Positions 4,756-5,545 of a stretch of DNA of 5,545 bases are shown here, piece after piece. A program made the translations under genes and the position numbers. Origin of the DNA: Nitrospirota bacterium (GTDB lineage: Bacteria > Nitrospirota > Nitrospiria > Nitrospirales > UBA8639); contig JAOUGQ010000208.1 in the NCBI GenBank assembly GCA_029865515.1, positions 1 to 5,545 of the forward strand, written 5' to 3'. The notes under the pieces are model-generated. The model saw only the letters and a program-made list of their open reading frames with translations. It was not told the origin of the DNA and made no database searches. How positions within the stretch are numbered: position 1 is the first letter of the stretch; the number at the start of each line of letters is the position of its first letter.

Positions 4756-5545
4756 AGCGAAGGGCACTGACAGGATCTAATTTGGCAGCCTGCCACGATG
4801 GGTAAAACGTGGCGGCGAAACTGATCAGGATGGCGGAAGTGGCCACCAATATCACATCCAACGGCAGAATATGAACGGGAATGCGGGAAATGTAATACAC
4901 GGATGCGTCAAAGGTCCAATAGTTTTGAATAAGCCAGAGAAACGTATAGCCGAGAGGGACGCCGATTCCCGTTCCGACAATTCCGATCACCAGGCCATTC
5001 AACATGAAAATCCGCATGATGGCCCCCGGCGTGGCACCCATGGCTTTGAGGATGGCGATTTCGCGTTGCTTTTCGTTGACGATCATCGTCAGGGTCCCCA
5101 CGATATTGAATGATGCAACCAGGGTAATTAAGACCAGCAGAAGGAACATCATGGTTTTTTCTAATTTCAACGCCGAAAATAAATTTCGATTTAGCTGCAT
5201 CCAATCGCGGGCCATAAAGGTGGTGCCGAGAGTGGCTTCCAGGCGATGGGCAATCTCCTGCGCGAGAAAAACGTCCTTGACCTTGACCTGAATGCCCGTG
5301 ACTGTATCCCCGAGATTGAAGAATTTTTGTGCTTCTTCCAAACTGATATAGGACAACGACGAATCATATTCGAACATACCAGATTCGAACACGCCGACGA
5401 CGGTATAGGGTCGAATCTTCGGTGTCATGGCCAGTGAGGTCATCGGGCCGACAGGTGAGACCACATTGATGGTATCGCCGATAAACACGCCAAGCCGAAA
5501 GGCCAGTTCTTTCCCAAGAATAATTCCTGGGGGGGTGGAGGGGGT
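4748..5545 (-). CDS. lolC: LolC/LolE-family lipoprotein-releasing ABC permease (N-terminus outside window)
   Basis: The frame is open from the window edge (5545) to TAA 4748-4750, giving 265 residues. A Val codon (GTG) at 5488 is internal, since G-I-I-L-G-K-E-L-A-F-R-L-G-V reads straight through it and is the family's conserved periplasmic-core motif. The missing part holds the first membrane helix and the start of the periplasmic domain. Visible are the rest of the MacB-like periplasmic domain (about 1-128), then three helices (about 132-154, 177-206 and 228-250). The cytoplasmic coupling motif E-K-Q-R-E-I-A-I-L-K-A-M-G-A lies at 158-171, and the C-terminal Y-P-S-W-Q-A-A-K-L-D-P-V-S-A-L-R-Y-E is hallmark FtsX/LolCE. 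It forms the inner-membrane channel with LolD, whose gene overlaps its 3' end. Whether it is LolC, LolE or a single LolF-like permease cannot be decided without the N-terminus and genome context. Confidence 0.9.
   Translation of the reverse strand, partial: TPSTPPGIILGKELAFRLGVFIGDTINVVSPVGPMTSLAMTPKIRPYTVVGVFESGMFEYDSSLSYISLEEAQKFFNLGDTVTGIQVKVKDVFLAQEIAHRLEATLGTTFMARDWMQLNRNLFSALKLEKTMMFLLLVLITLVASFNIVGTLTMIVNEKQREIAILKAMGATPGAIMRIFMLNGLVIGIVGTGIGVPLGYTFLWLIQNYWTFDASVYYISRIPVHILPLDVILVATSAILISFAATFYPSWQAAKLDPVSALRYE

Noticed and set aside
5529..5544. G-rich run at the window edge as a possible G-quadruplex
   Set aside because: It lies inside the permease coding frame and is explained by Pro/Thr/Ser codons on the - strand.

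Overview
The window most resembles a chromosomal segment of a Gram-negative, probably Nitrospira-like (Nitrospirota) bacterium. This is inferred from gene content: a periplasmic His-rich small metal-binding protein (SmbP family, first known from Nitrosomonas), the tail of what looks like a multihaem c-type cytochrome, an outer-membrane-type lipoprotein and a Lol lipoprotein-release transporter. Base composition is moderate to slightly GC-rich. No transposase, tRNA, rRNA or CRISPR array is visible.

Left part, all on +. The C-terminal 169 residues of a probable multihaem cytochrome c-type protein (2-511) are followed after 12 bases by a two-domain rhodanese sulfurtransferase (524-1393). A 77-base gap with a strong Shine-Dalgarno leads to smbP (1471-1827), which ends in a textbook intrinsic terminator (1852-1884). 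A nitrilase-superfamily C-N hydrolase (about 1914-2705) starts almost on top of that terminator.

Middle. After a 195-base gap holding a likely sigma70 promoter with a dyad over its -10 region comes a coiled-coil lipoprotein (2901-3662). Its C-terminus is a ComEA-like helix-hairpin-helix domain, an unusual combination and one of the more interesting proteins here.

Gap 3663-4026 separates the + genes from two convergent - genes. It is dense in inverted repeats: a stop-proximal palindrome, a strong terminator-like hairpin, a GC-rich hairpin, and overlapping palindromes between two degenerate GAGT...CCTG motifs. It also holds a short ORF with a signal-peptide-like start whose reading appears to continue in another frame, possibly a broken or frameshifted small secreted protein.

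Right part, on -. An FtsX/LolC-E-type permease (4748 to beyond 5545, N-terminus missing) overlaps the following lolD ATPase gene (4027-4755). Together they form a lipoprotein-releasing ABC transporter, which could in principle export the convergently encoded lipoprotein. I see no convincing wholly new multi-gene system; the best leads are the HhH lipoprotein, the duplicated SmbP and the cryptic frameshifted ORF.
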